Source: Mesorhizobium sp. 131-2-1
GTDB taxonomy: Bacteria > Pseudomonadota > Alphaproteobacteria > Rhizobiales > Rhizobiaceae
Direction: 5' to 3'
Length of the DNA stretch: 64,000 nt
Assembly (NCBI RefSeq): GCF_016756535.1
Contig: NZ_AP023247.1
Span: 4,774,501-4,838,500 of the forward strand
This document shows, one piece after another, positions 31,920 through 42,524 of this stretch (positions are counted from its first letter, which is position 1; every line of letters begins with the position of its first letter). The notes under the pieces are model-generated. The model was not told the origin of the DNA. It made no database searches and was given only the letters and a program-made list of their open reading frames with translations. The position numbers and the translations under genes were made by a program.

Positions 31920-34322
31920 TTGCGCAGCCATAGGCAGGCCGGTTTGGCACGCCTTTATGGGGCGAGCGCCTTGTCATGCCTGTTCGCCTGCGTGATGCCA
32001 GTGGCGCCCGCGCTGGCACAGGACGTCACCGGCATGGCGACCAAGGTTCCCTCCGGCACGCAGATGCTGCTTGCCGCCGACACGCTCGTCTACAACAACG
32101 ACAACAACACGGTGACCGCCGTTGGCGGCGTCCAGATCGACTATGGCGGCAACAAGCTGGTCGCCCAGCGGGTCGAATACAACCGCAACACCAAGCGCCT
32201 TGTCGCCAGCGGCGCGGTCGAGTTGATCAACAGCGACGGCACCAAAATCAATTCCGACCATATCGACATCACCGACGATTTCGCCGACGGTTTCGTCAAC
32301 GCGCTGCGCGTCGAGACCGTCAACAAGGCCTATTTCGCCTCCGAAAGCGCCGAGCGCATGGGCGGCGTGCTGACCACCTTCCACAACGGCGTCTACACGG
32401 CCTGCGAACCTTGCGAGGACAAGCCGGACAGCGCGCCGACCTGGCGCGTCAAGGCTCGCAAGATCATCTGGAACGGCGAGAAGAAGACGGTCCGCTTCGA
32501 GAACGCGAATTTCGAGTTCTTCGGCTTCCCCCTCGCCTATCTGCCGGCCTTCGAGATCGCCGACCCGACGGTGAAGCGCAAGAGCGGCTTCCTGATCCCC
32601 GGCATCGTCTACAAGAGCGACCTCGGCGTCGGCGTCAAGGTCCCCTACTACCTCGCCCTGTCGCCGACCTACGACCTCACCGTCACCGGCACCGGCTACA
32701 CCAAGCAAGGCTTCCTCGGCGAGGCCGAGTGGCGCCAGCGTTTCAACAATGGCGAGTACAGCCTGAAGATCGCCGGCATCCATCAGCAGGATCCCGACGC
32801 CTTCATCGACAACGGCGTCCACAATGTCGATTCGGGCGCGGCGGGCGACCCGAACAAGTTCCGCGGCATGATGGGCACCAAGGGCCAGTTCGCCATCAAC
32901 CAGCGCTGGAACTTCGGTTGGGACGTGCTGCTGCAGACCGACAAGAACTTCTCGCGCACCTACGCCATCGACGGCTACAGCGACACAGTTCACCAGTCGT
33001 CGGTCTATCTGACCGGTCTCAACGACCGCAATTATTTCGACATCCGCGCCATGCGCTTCCAGGTGCAGGAAAACACGCTGGCCAGCGATTTGACGGCGCG
33101 TTCCGCCAAGCAGCCCTGGGTGCTGCCCTCGCTCGACTATGCCTATATTCCGGACATGGCGATTGCCGGCGGGCAATTGTCGCTCAACGTCAACGCTCGG
33201 GTCATCAGCCGCGACCGGCTGGACGCGGTGCTGGCGGATTCCAGCGACGCCACCTCGATCAACAATGTGCGCGGCATCGAAGGCCAGTCCAGCCGACTGA
33301 CCACCGAGGCTGAGTGGAAGCGCACCTTCACCACCGATGGCGGCCTGCAACTGACGCCGCTGCTGGCGCTGCGCGGCGATGCCGGCTATGTCAACGCGAG
33401 CTCCGATTCGCTGGCTGCGGTCAACCAGATGGCGACCAATCTCGGCGTCGACGACAATATGCAGACCTCGCTCGCCCGCTACATGGCGACGCTGGGCCTC
33501 GAAATGCGCTGGCCGGTGCTGTTCTCGATGGCGAACTCCAGCCACATCGTCGAGCCGATGGCGCAGTTGTTCGTGCGTCCGAACGAGCAGTATGTCGGTG
33601 GCCTCGCAGTTCCCAACGAGGATGCGCAGAGCTTCGTCTTCGACGCCACGACGCTGTTCGAGCGCGACAAGTTCTCCGGTTATGACCGCATGGAAGGCGG
33701 CACGCGCGCCAATGTCGGCTTCCGCTATTCCGGCGCCTACGGCAATGGCTGGAGCACCAACGCCATCTTCGGCCAATCCTACCAGATCGCCGGCGAGAAT
33801 TCGTTCACCGCGCCCGATCTGGTCAATGTCGGCGCCTATTCAGGTCTCGACAAGCCGACCTCCGACTATGTCGGCCTGATCGGCTTCAACAGCCCGAGCG
33901 GTTTCTCCGGCTCGCTCAGCGGCCGTTTCGACGAACAGACCTTCGACGTCAGGCGCGCCGAGGTGAAGGCCGCCTATTCCGGCCTGCCGGTTTCGCTCAG
34001 CGCCAAATATGCCTTCATCCAGGCGCAGCCACTCTACGGCTTCGAGACCGATCGCCACGAGGTGACGCTCGGCGCCTCGACGCACCTTGCCGAGAACTGG
34101 CGCGTCTTCGGCACCGGCACCTACGACCTGAAGCAGAGCGTTCTGGTCAAGGACGGCATCGGCTTTGCGTACAACGATTCCTGCTTCACCTATCTGATGA
34201 CGTTCTCGGAATCGCGCGACCTTGTGACCAAGGAAGTGTCGCAGAATGTCGGCTTCAACCTGTCGTTCCGCACGCTTGGCGATTTCGGTTCGTCGACCAG
34301 TGCCATCGACACCATCCAGTGA
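31920..34322 (+). CDS. lptD: LPS assembly outer-membrane protein LptD
   Basis: 800 residues from a TTG placed five bases after GGGAGG; a signal peptide follows (LYGASALSCLFACVMPVAPA, cut at ALAQD). The N-terminal jellyroll (OstA-like; VYNNDNNTVTAVGGVQIDYG, VASGAVELINSDGTKINSDH) precedes a long beta-barrel (FGFPLAYLPAFEIADPTVKR, SGFLIPGIVYKSDLGVGVK). Cysteines at TACEPCEDKPD and in the C-terminal DSCFTYLMTF could form the disulfides that LptD needs. It inserts LPS into the outer leaflet together with LptE. Confidence 0.93.
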   Translation: MRSHRQAGLARLYGASALSCLFACVMPVAPALAQDVTGMATKVPSGTQMLLAADTLVYNNDNNTVTAVGGVQIDYGGNKLVAQRVEYNRNTKRLVASGAVELINSDGTKINSDHIDITDDFADGFVNALRVETVNKAYFASESAERMGGVLTTFHNGVYTACEPCEDKPDSAPTWRVKARKIIWNGEKKTVRFENANFEFFGFPLAYLPAFEIADPTVKRKSGFLIPGIVYKSDLGVGVKVPYYLALSPTYDLTVTGTGYTKQGFLGEAEWRQRFNNGEYSLKIAGIHQQDPDAFIDNGVHNVDSGAAGDPNKFRGMMGTKGQFAINQRWNFGWDVLLQTDKNFSRTYAIDGYSDTVHQSSVYLTGLNDRNYFDIRAMRFQVQENTLASDLTARSAKQPWVLPSLDYAYIPDMAIAGGQLSLNVNARVISRDRLDAVLADSSDATSINNVRGIEGQSSRLTTEAEWKRTFTTDGGLQLTPLLALRGDAGYVNASSDSLAAVNQMATNLGVDDNMQTSLARYMATLGLEMRWPVLFSMANSSHIVEPMAQLFVRPNEQYVGGLAVPNEDAQSFVFDATTLFERDKFSGYDRMEGGTRANVGFRYSGAYGNGWSTNAIFGQSYQIAGENSFTAPDLVNVGAYSGLDKPTSDYVGLIGFNSPSGFSGSLSGRFDEQTFDVRRAEVKAAYSGLPVSLSAKYAFIQAQPLYGFETDRHEVTLGASTHLAENWRVFGTGTYDLKQSVLVKDGIGFAYNDSCFTYLMTFSESRDLVTKEVSQNVGFNLSFRTLGDFGSSTSAIDTIQ

Positions 34323-34504
34323 CGGCAGGCCGACGACATGGTTTCGCCGCATAGGGCTGGCAGGGGTCTCGGTTATTGCGCGTGCCCCCGAAATCGAAGC
34401 GATTGCGGCAAGGATCATGCGCCAAATCAGGTACTGCAGTGTCCGTTGCGGTTCCCAGGGGACGCGCGGCGCTGTAAAAGCGGGACAGAATTGGGATAGG
34501 TGAG

Positions 34505-35428
34505 ATGAGGAAATTCCTGTTTTCAGCAGGCTTCGCGCTGCTGGTGGCGGCAACCTCGGTTTCGATCATGGCGATGACGCCGCCTGCCTTCGCCAGCACG
34601 ATCAAATATGTCGTCAACAACATACCGATCACCACAGGCGACATCGCGCACCGGGCCGCGTTCCTGAAGTTGCAGCACAAGAAGGGCGACGCCGGGCAGG
34701 AGATGATCGACCAGACGCTGCGCCTGGCCGAAGCCAGGCGGCTTGGCATCCGCATCACCGACGCCCAGGTCGACGCCGCCTATCAGCGCTTCGCCACCAA
34801 TAACAAGATGCAGCTCAAGCAGCTCGACGGCATCATGGCGCAGGCGGGGGTCACCAAGGAGCACTTCAAGGACTTCATCCGCGCCCAGATGGCCTGGAAC
34901 CAGGCGCTGAGTGCCCGCTACCGCTCCGGCGAGGGCGGCGCGGTGACCGAGCAGGACGCGGTCCGGCGCATGCTGGACAAGGGCGGCGCCAAGCCGACCG
35001 CCATGGAATACATGCTGCAGCAGGTGATCTTCGTGGTGCCGCCTTCCGAGCGCAGCGCGACGCTGGCCAAGCGCAAGCGCGAGGCCGACGCCATGCGCGC
35101 CCGCTTTAACGGCTGCGCCACAACGCGTGAATTCGCCAAGGGTCTGCTCGACGTCACCGTGCGCGATCTCGGCCGCGTGCTGGCACCGCAGCTTCCGCCG
35201 GACTGGGCCGACCAGATCAAGGCGACCAAGGTCGGTGGCGCCACCGCCACGCGCGAGACCGAGCGCGGCGTCGAGTTCATCGGCATCTGCTCGTCGCGCG
35301 AAGTGTCCGACGACAAGGCGGCGCAGATGGTGTTCCAGAGCGAGGGCGGCAACGACAAGGAGGCCGACGAGCTTTCGAAGAAGTATGTCGAGGAGCTGCG
35401 GAAGAAGGCCCGCATCGTCGAGCGCTAA
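34505..35428 (+). CDS. SurA-like periplasmic chaperone/peptidyl-prolyl isomerase
   Basis: 307 residues with signal peptide ([20 protein letters not shown]). The SurA N-terminal domain is recognisable as [37 protein letters not shown] and [16 protein letters not shown] single degenerate parvulin-like region follows ([44 protein letters not shown]). In alphaproteobacteria a SurA-type protein regularly sits between lptD and pdxA, where it assists folding of outer-membrane proteins such as LptD. Isomerase activity is uncertain because the parvulin signature is eroded. Confidence 0.85.
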   Translation: MRKFLFSAGFALLVAATSVSIMAMTPPAFASTIKYVVNNIPITTGDIAHRAAFLKLQHKKGDAGQEMIDQTLRLAEARRLGIRITDAQVDAAYQRFATNNKMQLKQLDGIMAQAGVTKEHFKDFIRAQMAWNQALSARYRSGEGGAVTEQDAVRRMLDKGGAKPTAMEYMLQQVIFVVPPSERSATLAKRKREADAMRARFNGCATTREFAKGLLDVTVRDLGRVLAPQLPPDWADQIKATKVGGATATRETERGVEFIGICSSREVSDDKAAQMVFQSEGGNDKEADELSKKYVEELRKKARIVER

Positions 35429-35439
35429 AGCGGCATAGC

Positions 35440-36468
35440 GTGCGCAAGATCGATGCCCCGCTGGCCTTGAGCGTTGGCGATCCTTCCGGCGTCGGCCCGG
35501 AAATCGCCATCGCCGCCTGGCTCGCCGGTGAAAGCGCCGGCGTACCCCCCTTCTACCTGCTTGCCGATCCGACATTGATCGAGGCGCGGGCGCACAGGAT
35601 CGGCGCCAACATAGCCATCGCCGAAACGCTGCCGGCGCAAGCAGCGCGGGTGTTTTCGCGGGCGCTGCCGATTGCGCCGCTGGATGCCGGCCATATCGAC
35701 AATCCCGGGCGGCCCGACACGGCCAATGCCGCCGGCACGATCGAGGCCATCGACCGCGCCGTGGCCGACTGCCTTGCCGGCCGCGCCGCGGCGGTGGTCA
35801 CCGGCCCCATCGCCAAGAAGCCGCTTTACGATGCCGGCTTCCGCTTTCCCGGGCACACCGAATATCTGGCGCATCTGGCGGCACGGCACACTGGCGTCGA
35901 AGTGACGCCGGTGATGCTGCTTGCCGGCCCGGAACTGCTCACGGTCCCCGTCACCATCCACATCGCGCTTGCCGATGTACCCAAGGCGCTGACCACGGAG
36001 CTGATCGTCGCCACCGGACGCATCACCGCGGCCGACCTTGAAGGCCGCTTCGGCATCGCCAGGCCGAGGCTGGCGGTCGCTGGCCTCAACCCGCATGCAG
36101 GCGAAGGCGGAGCGATAGGGCTTGAGGACAATCTGGTCATCCGCCCGGCGGTCGAACAGCTACGGGCGGAAGGCATCGACGCGTTCGGGCCGCTGCCGGC
36201 CGACACCATGTTCCATGCGCGGGCGCGGGCCGGCTACGACGCGGCGCTCTGCATGTACCACGACCAGGCGCTGATCCCGGCCAAGGCGCTGGCCTTCGAC
36301 GAGGCGGTCAACGTCACGCTCGGGCTGCCCTTCATCCGCACCTCGCCCGACCACGGCACCGCCTTCGACATTGCCGGCCAGGGCATTGCGCGCGCCGACA
36401 GCCTGATCGCCGCATTGAGGCTCGCCCGCCGGCTTGCCGACAGCGGGGCGGAGGCTGCCGCAGCATGA
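35440..36468 (+). CDS. pdxA: 4-hydroxythreonine-4-phosphate dehydrogenase
   Basis: 342 residues from a GTG. Family motifs: [17 protein letters not shown] at the N terminus, [20 protein letters not shown] with one metal histidine, [13 protein letters not shown] with the second, and [18 protein letters not shown] with the third. The enzyme oxidises 4-phosphohydroxythreonine with NAD in vitamin B6 synthesis, bound to a divalent metal. It follows the surA-like gene by 11 bases and precedes rsmA, the conserved surA-pdxA-rsmA order. Confidence 0.95.
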   Translation: MRKIDAPLALSVGDPSGVGPEIAIAAWLAGESAGVPPFYLLADPTLIEARAHRIGANIAIAETLPAQAARVFSRALPIAPLDAGHIDNPGRPDTANAAGTIEAIDRAVADCLAGRAAAVVTGPIAKKPLYDAGFRFPGHTEYLAHLAARHTGVEVTPVMLLAGPELLTVPVTIHIALADVPKALTTELIVATGRITAADLEGRFGIARPRLAVAGLNPHAGEGGAIGLEDNLVIRPAVEQLRAEGIDAFGPLPADTMFHARARAGYDAALCMYHDQALIPAKALAFDEAVNVTLGLPFIRTSPDHGTAFDIAGQGIARADSLIAALRLARRLADSGAEAAAA

Positions 36469-36493
36469 GCCGCATCGCGATGAGCCCGGCCGC

Positions 36494-37324
36494 ATGACGA
36501 TCGACGGGCTGCCGCCGCTGCGCGAGGTGATCGAGCGCCATGGGCTGCAGGCGAAGAAGGCGCTCGGCCAGAATTTCCTGCTCGACCTCAATCTGACCGG
36601 CAAGATCGCGCGCGCCGCCGGCGACCTCACTGATGCCACGGTGATCGAGGTCGGCCCCGGCCCCGGCGGGCTGACGCGGGCGCTGCTGTTCAACGGCGCC
36701 AAACGGGTCGTCGCGATCGAGCGCGACGAGCGCTGCCTGGAGGCGCTGGCACAAGTCTCCAGCCATTACCCCGGCCGTCTGGAGGTTATTCCCGGCGATG
36801 CGCTGAAGACGGATTTTGCAGCGCTCGCCAGGGACGCCGGCGGACCGGTGAAGATCGTCGCCAACCTGCCTTATAATATCGGCACGGAACTCTTGATCCG
36901 CTGGCTGACAGTTTCCGCATGGCCGCCCTTCTACCAATCGATGACGCTGATGTTCCAGCGCGAGGTGGCCGAGCGCATCACCGCGACCCCAGGCAGCGAC
37001 GCCTATGGGCGTCTCGGTGTGCTGGCCGGCTGGCGCACGCAGGCCAGGATCGCCTTCGACGTGCCGCCGCAGGCCTTCACGCCGCCGCCAAAGGTGACGT
37101 CGTCGGTGGTGCATCTGGTGCCGCGCGCCACGCCCTTGCCGACCGAAGCGAAGAAACTCGGCCGCGTCACCGAGGCGGCCTTCGGCCAGCGCCGCAAAAT
37201 GCTGCGGCAAAGCGTGAAGAGCCTCGGCGGCGAGGCGCTGTTGGTGCGCGCCGACATCGACCCGACGCGCCGCGCCGAAACGCTCAGCGTCGAGGAATTC
37301 GTGAGGCTGACGAACGCGGTGTAG
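36494..37324 (+). CDS. rsmA: 16S rRNA (adenine1518-N6/adenine1519-N6)-dimethyltransferase
   Basis: 276 residues. The SAM-binding motif I is [16 protein letters not shown] and the catalytic NLPY box is [15 protein letters not shown]. The C-terminal part holds the usual [14 protein letters not shown] basic segment. KsgA/RsmA dimethylates two adenines in the 3' hairpin of 16S rRNA as a late quality-control step of small-subunit assembly. The start at [12 protein letters not shown] was chosen because upstream codons overlap pdxA and have no homology. Confidence 0.95.
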   Translation: MTIDGLPPLREVIERHGLQAKKALGQNFLLDLNLTGKIARAAGDLTDATVIEVGPGPGGLTRALLFNGAKRVVAIERDERCLEALAQVSSHYPGRLEVIPGDALKTDFAALARDAGGPVKIVANLPYNIGTELLIRWLTVSAWPPFYQSMTLMFQREVAERITATPGSDAYGRLGVLAGWRTQARIAFDVPPQAFTPPPKVTSSVVHLVPRATPLPTEAKKLGRVTEAAFGQRRKMLRQSVKSLGGEALLVRADIDPTRRAETLSVEEFVRLTNAV

Positions 37325-37334
37325 CCTGCGCTCT

Positions 37335-37478
37335 TCCCTTCTCCCTTGTGGGAGAAGGTGTCGCCGAAGGCGACGGATGAGGGGTGCTGGAAGAAATGAG
37401 ACGTGGCGATCCTGCCAACACCCCTCATCCGTCTCGGCGCTACGCGCCGATCCACCTTCTCCCACAAGGGGAGAAGGA
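37335..37478. repeat. large imperfect inverted repeat between rsmA and gmk
   Basis: Two arms of about 50 bases, each a palindrome in itself (CCTTCTCCCACAAGGGGAGA type), with matching inner ends ACGGATGAGGGGTG and CACCCCTCATCCGT. It lies between convergent genes. This is one of the common long extragenic repeats of Mesorhizobium and may terminate transcription from both sides. Confidence 0.65.
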
Positions 37479-37489
37479 GAGGCGCCGCC

Positions 37490-38164
37490 TCACTCCGTCT
37501 TCTCGTCCAGCAGGCCCGAGACGAAATCGAACAGGCCCGGCCGCCTGTCGCGGCGAAGGCGCTCGGCGGTGACGATACCGCGCACCTCGGCGGAGGCGCG
37601 GTCGAGATCGTCGTTGACGATGACGAAGTCGTACTCCTTCCAGTGCTCGATCTCTAGGCGGGCGTTCTTCAGCCGGGTCTCGATCACCGATTCCTGGTCC
37701 TCGGCGCGGCGCTTCAGTCGCGCCTTCAGTTCCTTCATCGACGGCGGCAGGATGAAGATCGAGACGATGTCGGCGCGCATCTTCTCCTTGAGCTGCTGGG
37801 CGCCCTGCCAGTCGATGTCGAACAGCATGTCGCGTCCCTGCGCCAGCGCCAATTCCGCCGGCTCGCGCGGCGTGGCGTAGCAGTTGCCATGCACCTCGGC
37901 CCATTCGAGCAGCGCGTCGGAATCACGCAGCCGCTCGAATTCGCGCATGGTGCGGAAATGATAATGCACGCCTTCGATCTCCGAGCCGCGGCGCGGCCTG
38001 GTCGTAACCGACACCGACAGTTCGAGGCTGGCATCGCTTTCCAGCAGGTTGCGCGCGATCGTCGACTTGCCGGCGCCGGACGGCGAAGACAAGACCAGCA
38101 TCAGCCCGCGGCGGCGGATGCGGGATCCCAGATCCCTGGCAACCATCGGCTCCTTGGCAACCAT
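37490..38164 (-). CDS. gmk: guanylate kinase
   Basis: 224 residues from the ATG eight bases after GGAG; further upstream is the end of yicC. The P-loop is [19 protein letters not shown], followed by [20 protein letters not shown] (GMP-binding) and [15 protein letters not shown]. It converts GMP to GDP. The C-terminal extension ([20 protein letters not shown]) is slightly longer than in E. coli, as usual in rhizobia. yicC-gmk is the conserved pair. Confidence 0.95.
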   Translation of the reverse strand: MVAKEPMVARDLGSRIRRRGLMLVLSSPSGAGKSTIARNLLESDASLELSVSVTTRPRRGSEIEGVHYHFRTMREFERLRDSDALLEWAEVHGNCYATPREPAELALAQGRDMLFDIDWQGAQQLKEKMRADIVSIFILPPSMKELKARLKRRAEDQESVIETRLKNARLEIEHWKEYDFVIVNDDLDRASAEVRGIVTAERLRRDRRPGLFDFVSGLLDEKTE

Positions 38165-38169
38165 CCGGG

Positions 38170-39060
38170 TCACTCCAGATTCTGAACCTGTTCGCGAAAC
38201 TGGTCGACGACCGCCTTCAGTTCCAGCCCGATGGCGGTGACGGCAGCGGCGTTCGACTTCGAGCACAGCGTATTCGATTCGCGGTTGAATTCCTGCGCCA
38301 GAAAATCGAGCTTGCGGCCGACGGCGCCGCCATTGGCGAGCAGCGCCCGGCCTGACACGACATGCGTCTTCAGCCGGTCGATCTCCTCGCGGATGTCGGC
38401 CTTGGTGGCGAGGAAGGCAGCTTCCTGATGCAGGCGGCTGGCGTCGAGATTGGCCGAAGCGTCCATCAACAGGCGGACCTGCTCGGCGATGCGTTCGCGG
38501 ATCGCCGCCGGCTCGCGCGACGGATCGGCCTCGGCCTTCAGTGTCAGCGCCTCGATGGCGTCGATGTGGCCTGCAAGCAGCGAGCGCAAGGCGGCGCCCT
38601 CGCCCTGGCGCGCCATTTCCAGTCCGGTCAGCACCGTCTCGAGCGACGCAAGAATGGCGCCGTCGAGCGCCGCCCGCGCCTCCTCGGTCTCGATGGCCTC
38701 GGGAATGTCGAGCACGCCGCGCAGCGCAAGCAGCCCGTCGGCGGTGGCCGCAGCAACACCAAACTGTTCCTGCAGGCGCTTGGCGAGCCCGGCCAGGTCC
38801 TTGAGGAAAGCCTCGTTGACCACCGGCTGCACCTGATGGCCGGCGGCGCGGCCGACCGTCAGCGTGGCCTGGAAATTGCCGCGCGAAAAACGCTTCTGGA
38901 TCGTCTGGCGGACGGCCGGTTCCAGCCGCTCGAAGCCTTGCGGCAGCCGCAATCTCACCTCGACGCTCTTGCCGTTGACCGACTTCACCTCCCAGGCGAT
39001 CGAGGTGCCGTCATGTTCGGCGACCGCCCGTGCAAAACCGGTCATGCTCTGCAGATTCAT
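38170..39060 (-). CDS. YicC/YloC-family endoribonuclease
   Basis: 296 residues starting [20 protein letters not shown], the exact opening motif of the family. The C-terminal domain has [24 protein letters not shown] sequence (here REANTL replaced by [19 protein letters not shown]), which is the conserved signature around the proposed metal/RNA site. YicC proteins degrade RNA, for example the small RNA RyhB in E. coli. Coupled with gmk here. The cysteine in NTLCSKS is the family residue. Confidence 0.92.
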   Translation of the reverse strand: MNLQSMTGFARAVAEHDGTSIAWEVKSVNGKSVEVRLRLPQGFERLEPAVRQTIQKRFSRGNFQATLTVGRAAGHQVQPVVNEAFLKDLAGLAKRLQEQFGVAAATADGLLALRGVLDIPEAIETEEARAALDGAILASLETVLTGLEMARQGEGAALRSLLAGHIDAIEALTLKAEADPSREPAAIRERIAEQVRLLMDASANLDASRLHQEAAFLATKADIREEIDRLKTHVVSGRALLANGGAVGRKLDFLAQEFNRESNTLCSKSNAAAVTAIGLELKAVVDQFREQVQNLE

Positions 39061-39208
39061 GATGCCCTTGCGCCCCCCTTGCGCGTGGTCGCGGATGACG
39101 CGCCAACCAATCGGGCGCCCTCTAACCGGGGCGCCGCCGTCAATATCTTAAATATCAATGCGCCCCTTGCCGCCAAGTGCCAAGGGACAAGTTCAAAACC
39201 GTTTGTCG

Positions 39209-40444
39209 CTATTGGGCGGCGCCCGCATCGCCGCCGGCGTCGCCACCCGCATCGCCATCGGCCGGCGCGTCGGTCTGGCCCTCGACCTTGGCGGCGCCGG
39301 CCTTGGCGGCGTCCTCGGCCTGCTTCCTCTGCAGCGCACGGTAACGGGCGACGTTCTGGTTGTGCTCTTCGAGCGTCGCGGCGAAGACGTGGCCGCCAGT
39401 GCCGTCGGCGACGAAATAGAGGTCGTCGGTCTTCGACGGGTTGGCCACGGCCTCGAGCGCCGCTCGGCCTGGGTTGGCGATCGGCGTCGGCGGCAGGCCG
39501 TTGATCAGATAGGTGTTGTAGGGCGTCTGCTTGTCGATGTCGGACTGGTAGATCGGGCGATCGGTGGGTTTGCCCTTGCCGCCGAACAGGCCGTAGATGA
39601 TGGTTGGATCGGACTGCAGCCGCATGCCCTTGGCTAGCCGGTTGAGGAAGACCGCGGCCACCCGCGAGCGCTCGTCGCCCCTGCCCGTCTCCTTCTCGAC
39701 GATCGAAGCCAGCGTGACGAAGTCCTTGACATTGGCGATCGGAAGGTCCGGCGCGCGCCGCTCCCAGACATCGTCGACCAGCTTCTTCTGGTCGGCGAGA
39801 AGCTTGTCGATCATCTGCTGGCGCGTGGCGCCGCGGGTGAAGCGCAGCGTGTCGGTCGCAAGGCTGCCCTCCGTCGGCATGGTCGCCGGCATGTCGCCGG
39901 TCAGCGCGTCCTGCTCGGCGATGCGCTGCAGCGCCTGCTCGACCGTCAGCCCCTCGGGGATGGTCAGCGAATACATCACCGACTTGCCGCTCTTCAGCAG
40001 CTCCATGATGTCGCGCATCGAGGCGCGCGGCTTGATCTCGTACTCGCCGGCTTTCAGCGCGGAATCATTACCGGTTGCGCGCACGCCAAGCCGGAAGATA
40101 CGGGCGTCGCTGATCAGACCACGCCGCTCGAGCTGGTCGGCGATGTCCTGGACGCCTGTGTTCGGCTTGACCAGGAAGGTGTCGCCATTGGCCGACGGGC
40201 CGGGTTCGGTGAAAGCCTGCTTGCCGAAATAGAGCGCGGCGCCGGCCGCCAGGATCATCAGCATCACCAGCGAGATGACGAAATTCATGAACACGACGAC
40301 CTGGCTGCGCGAGGCGCGCGAGCGCCTCGGCGGCGGCGTGCCGGCCTCGGGGCGCAGCGCCTCGGCAGCCGTCTTCGGCACGATCGGACCGGATTGAGCC
40401 TGTTGCTTTCCGAATTCTCCGCTGCCGCCCGGATTTGTGTTCAT
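39209..40444 (-). CDS. mltG: endolytic murein transglycosylase MltG
   Basis: 411 residues. One membrane helix near residues 48-72 (VVFMNFVISLVMLMILAAGA) anchors the periplasmic catalytic domain. The catalytic glutamate is in VTLASIVEKETGRGDERSRV, followed by FLNRLAKGMRLQSDPTIIYG and INGLPPTPIANPGRAALEA. It cleaves nascent peptidoglycan and sets strand length. The C-terminal tail is an Ala/Gly/Asp-rich linker (KVEGQTDAPADGDAGGDAGG). The order fabF-mltG-yicC-gmk is normal for this order. Confidence 0.93.
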   Translation of the reverse strand: MNTNPGGSGEFGKQQAQSGPIVPKTAAEALRPEAGTPPPRRSRASRSQVVVFMNFVISLVMLMILAAGAALYFGKQAFTEPGPSANGDTFLVKPNTGVQDIADQLERRGLISDARIFRLGVRATGNDSALKAGEYEIKPRASMRDIMELLKSGKSVMYSLTIPEGLTVEQALQRIAEQDALTGDMPATMPTEGSLATDTLRFTRGATRQQMIDKLLADQKKLVDDVWERRAPDLPIANVKDFVTLASIVEKETGRGDERSRVAAVFLNRLAKGMRLQSDPTIIYGLFGGKGKPTDRPIYQSDIDKQTPYNTYLINGLPPTPIANPGRAALEAVANPSKTDDLYFVADGTGGHVFAATLEEHNQNVARYRALQRKQAEDAAKAGAAKVEGQTDAPADGDAGGDAGGDAGAAQ

Positions 40445-40465
40445 AGCGCCCTACCATTTGATCTC

Positions 40466-40509
40466 TTGGAGCGGCCTGCGTCCGAGCGGACGCGCGAACC
40501 GCGCTCCAA
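40466..40509. repeat. palindromic element in the fabF-mltG gap
   Basis: TTGGAGCG and CGCTCCAA are the outer arms; an inner perfect stem GCGTCCG/CGGACGC lies between them. A rhizobial extragenic palindrome, about 22 bases upstream of the mltG start on the reverse strand. Confidence 0.6.
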
Positions 40510-40645
40510 CATTTCAAGCCTGCGCCTCGTGCCTTGCCAAAACCTGCTCCGGTTTTCGGCCCGATGCGCGATTCCCCACGGGCAGAGTAGGGGCGAATAT
40601 GGCAAAATTGACGACAGGCCGCGCGGGCGACCGTCGGCCGCCCGC

Positions 40646-41908
40646 TCAGCCATTGTAGCGCTGGAAGACGAGCGAGGCGTTGGTGCCGCCGAAGCCGAAG
40701 GAGTTGGACAGCGCCACGTCGATCTGGCGGGCGCGTGGCTTGTTCGGCACGAGGTCGATCGCCGTCTCGCGTTCCGGGTTGTCGAGGTTGATTGTGGCGG
40801 GCGCCGTATTGTCGCGAATGGCGAGGATCGAGAAGATCGCCTCCGCTGCACCGGCGGCGCCCAGCAGATGGCCGATCGACGACTTGGTCGACGACATCGA
40901 GATCTTCGAGGCGGCATTGCCGACCAGTCGCTCGACTGCGCCGAGTTCGATCGTGTCGGCCATGGTCGAGGTGCCATGCGCGTTGATGTAGTCGATGTCG
41001 GCCGGTGAAAGCTTCGCCCGTTTCAGCGCCGCGGTCATGCAACGGAAGGCGCCGTCGCCATCCTCGGCTGGAGCGGTGATGTGGTAGGCGTCGCCAGTCA
41101 GGCCGTAGCCGGTGACCTCGGCATAGATTTTCGCGCCACGCGCCTTGGCATGTTCGAGCTCTTCCAGCACGACGACGCCGGCGCCCTCGCCCATGACGAA
41201 GCCGTCGCGGTCGCGGTCATAGGGACGGGAGGCTTTTTCCGGCGTTTCGTTGCGCTCGGTCGACAGCGCGCGGCAGGCAGCAAAACCGGCCAGCGAAAGC
41301 CTGGTCACCGGCGCCTCGGCGCCGCCGGCCAGCATCACGTCGGCATCGCCGAAGATGATCAGCCGGGCGGCATCGCCGATGGCATGCGCGCCGGTCGAGC
41401 AAGCGGTGACGACGGCATGGTTGGGGCCTTTCAGCCCGTGCCGGATCGACACCTGCCCCGACACCAGGTTGATGATGTTTCCGGGAATGAAGAACGGGCT
41501 GATGCGACGCGGCCCGCGCTCATGCAGGATCAGCGCATTCTCGGCAATGCCCTCGAGGCCGCCGATGCCGGAGCCGATCATGACGCCGGTGGCGCAACGC
41601 TCTTCTTCGCTGCTCGGCTGCCAGCCGGAATCCTTCAGCGCCTCGTCGGCGGCCGCAATCCCGTAGAGGATGAAGTCGCCGATCTTGCGCAATTCCTTCG
41701 GCTCGAGCACGGCTTCGGGATTGAGCGTGCCGTTGGAGCCGTCACCGCGCGGAATGACGTGAGCGATCTTGCAGGCAAGATCCTCCACTTCGAACTCGGT
41801 GACGCGCTTGGCGGCGCTGCGGCCGGTCAGCAGTTCCTTCCAGCTGTGCTCGAAGCCCATGCCGAACGGCGAAACCAGGCCAAGGCCCGTGACGACGACA
41901 CGCCTCAT
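40646..41908 (-). CDS. fabF: beta-ketoacyl-ACP synthase II
   Basis: 420 residues. Catalytic residues are all present: Cys in VVTACSTGAHAIGDAAR, His in YINAHGTSTMADTIE and His in STKSSIGHLLGAAGA. It elongates acyl-ACP with malonyl-ACP. It begins 34 bases after the acpP stop in the normal acpP-fabF order. Confidence 0.95.
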   Translation of the reverse strand: MRRVVVTGLGLVSPFGMGFEHSWKELLTGRSAAKRVTEFEVEDLACKIAHVIPRGDGSNGTLNPEAVLEPKELRKIGDFILYGIAAADEALKDSGWQPSSEEERCATGVMIGSGIGGLEGIAENALILHERGPRRISPFFIPGNIINLVSGQVSIRHGLKGPNHAVVTACSTGAHAIGDAARLIIFGDADVMLAGGAEAPVTRLSLAGFAACRALSTERNETPEKASRPYDRDRDGFVMGEGAGVVVLEELEHAKARGAKIYAEVTGYGLTGDAYHITAPAEDGDGAFRCMTAALKRAKLSPADIDYINAHGTSTMADTIELGAVERLVGNAASKISMSSTKSSIGHLLGAAGAAEAIFSILAIRDNTAPATINLDNPERETAIDLVPNKPRARQIDVALSNSFGFGGTNASLVFQRYNG

Positions 41909-41942
41909 CGCAGGTCCTCCCCGATAATGCCTGCGAAAAGCC

Positions 41943-42179
41943 TCAGGCAGAGGCCTTGTCGATGTACTTCACGGCATCGCCGACGGTCAAAATGGTCTCG
42001 GCAGCATCGTCCGGAATCTCGACGCCGAACTCTTCTTCGAACGCCATGACGAGTTCGACCGTGTCGAGGCTGTCAGCGCCAAGATCGTCGATGAAGCTCG
42101 CCTGCTCCGTCACCTTGTCGGCATCGACGCCCAGGTGCTCGATGACGATCTTCTTGACGCGCTCTGCGGTGTCACTCAT
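41943..42179 (-). CDS. acpP: acyl carrier protein
   Basis: 78 residues starting [20 protein letters not shown] with GAGGA upstream; the 4'-phosphopantetheine serine is in [20 protein letters not shown]. Acidic, four-helix, cytosolic carrier for fatty-acid synthesis. It is AT-poor and highly expressed, as seen by its strong site and conserved codons. Confidence 0.96.
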   Translation of the reverse strand: MSDTAERVKKIVIEHLGVDADKVTEQASFIDDLGADSLDTVELVMAFEEEFGVEIPDDAAETILTVGDAVKYIDKASA

Positions 42180-42524
42180 TTGGGGCATCCTCGTCTTTTG
42201 TCTGTTTGTCTTCGTTAGCGGGCGGAATGCCGCTAATCAAGCTGAAAGATGGTCCTGCCGGAAACGCAACGGACTGGACCGGTTTTTGCCCGAACCGCCG
42301 GGTTGCGGGCCGCATTACACGAAAAATGGCTGAGGTCCAAGCCGAAACGGCTCTTTTCACAACCGCCGGACCTTGGTCCGCCAGGGTGTGTCGAGATTCA
42401 GGTCAGGCCGAGCCGAAAATGCCGCTTTCGAGAACCGGAGCGGAGCGGACATTCGGGTCCGTGAGCACCGGAAGCGCAGAAAGCCGCCGTTTGCAGGCCG
42501 GCATCACCTGAACATCAACGCACC
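42180..42524. other. acpP-fabG intergenic region
   Basis: 345 bases with no supportable gene. It contains a short inverted repeat (TTAGCGG...CCGCTAA, 42216-42237) near the acpP end. This region must hold the acpP promoter on the reverse strand and the 3' end of fabG, but I cannot point to convincing boxes. Confidence 0.5.

Noticed and set aside
31974..33776. 600-codon antisense frame in lptD
   Set aside because: LptD is complete in the forward frame; the antisense product is Val/Asp/Ala-biased.
37335..37478. Long inverted repeat as an insertion sequence
   Set aside because: No ORF between the arms and no target duplication; it fits an extragenic palindromic repeat.
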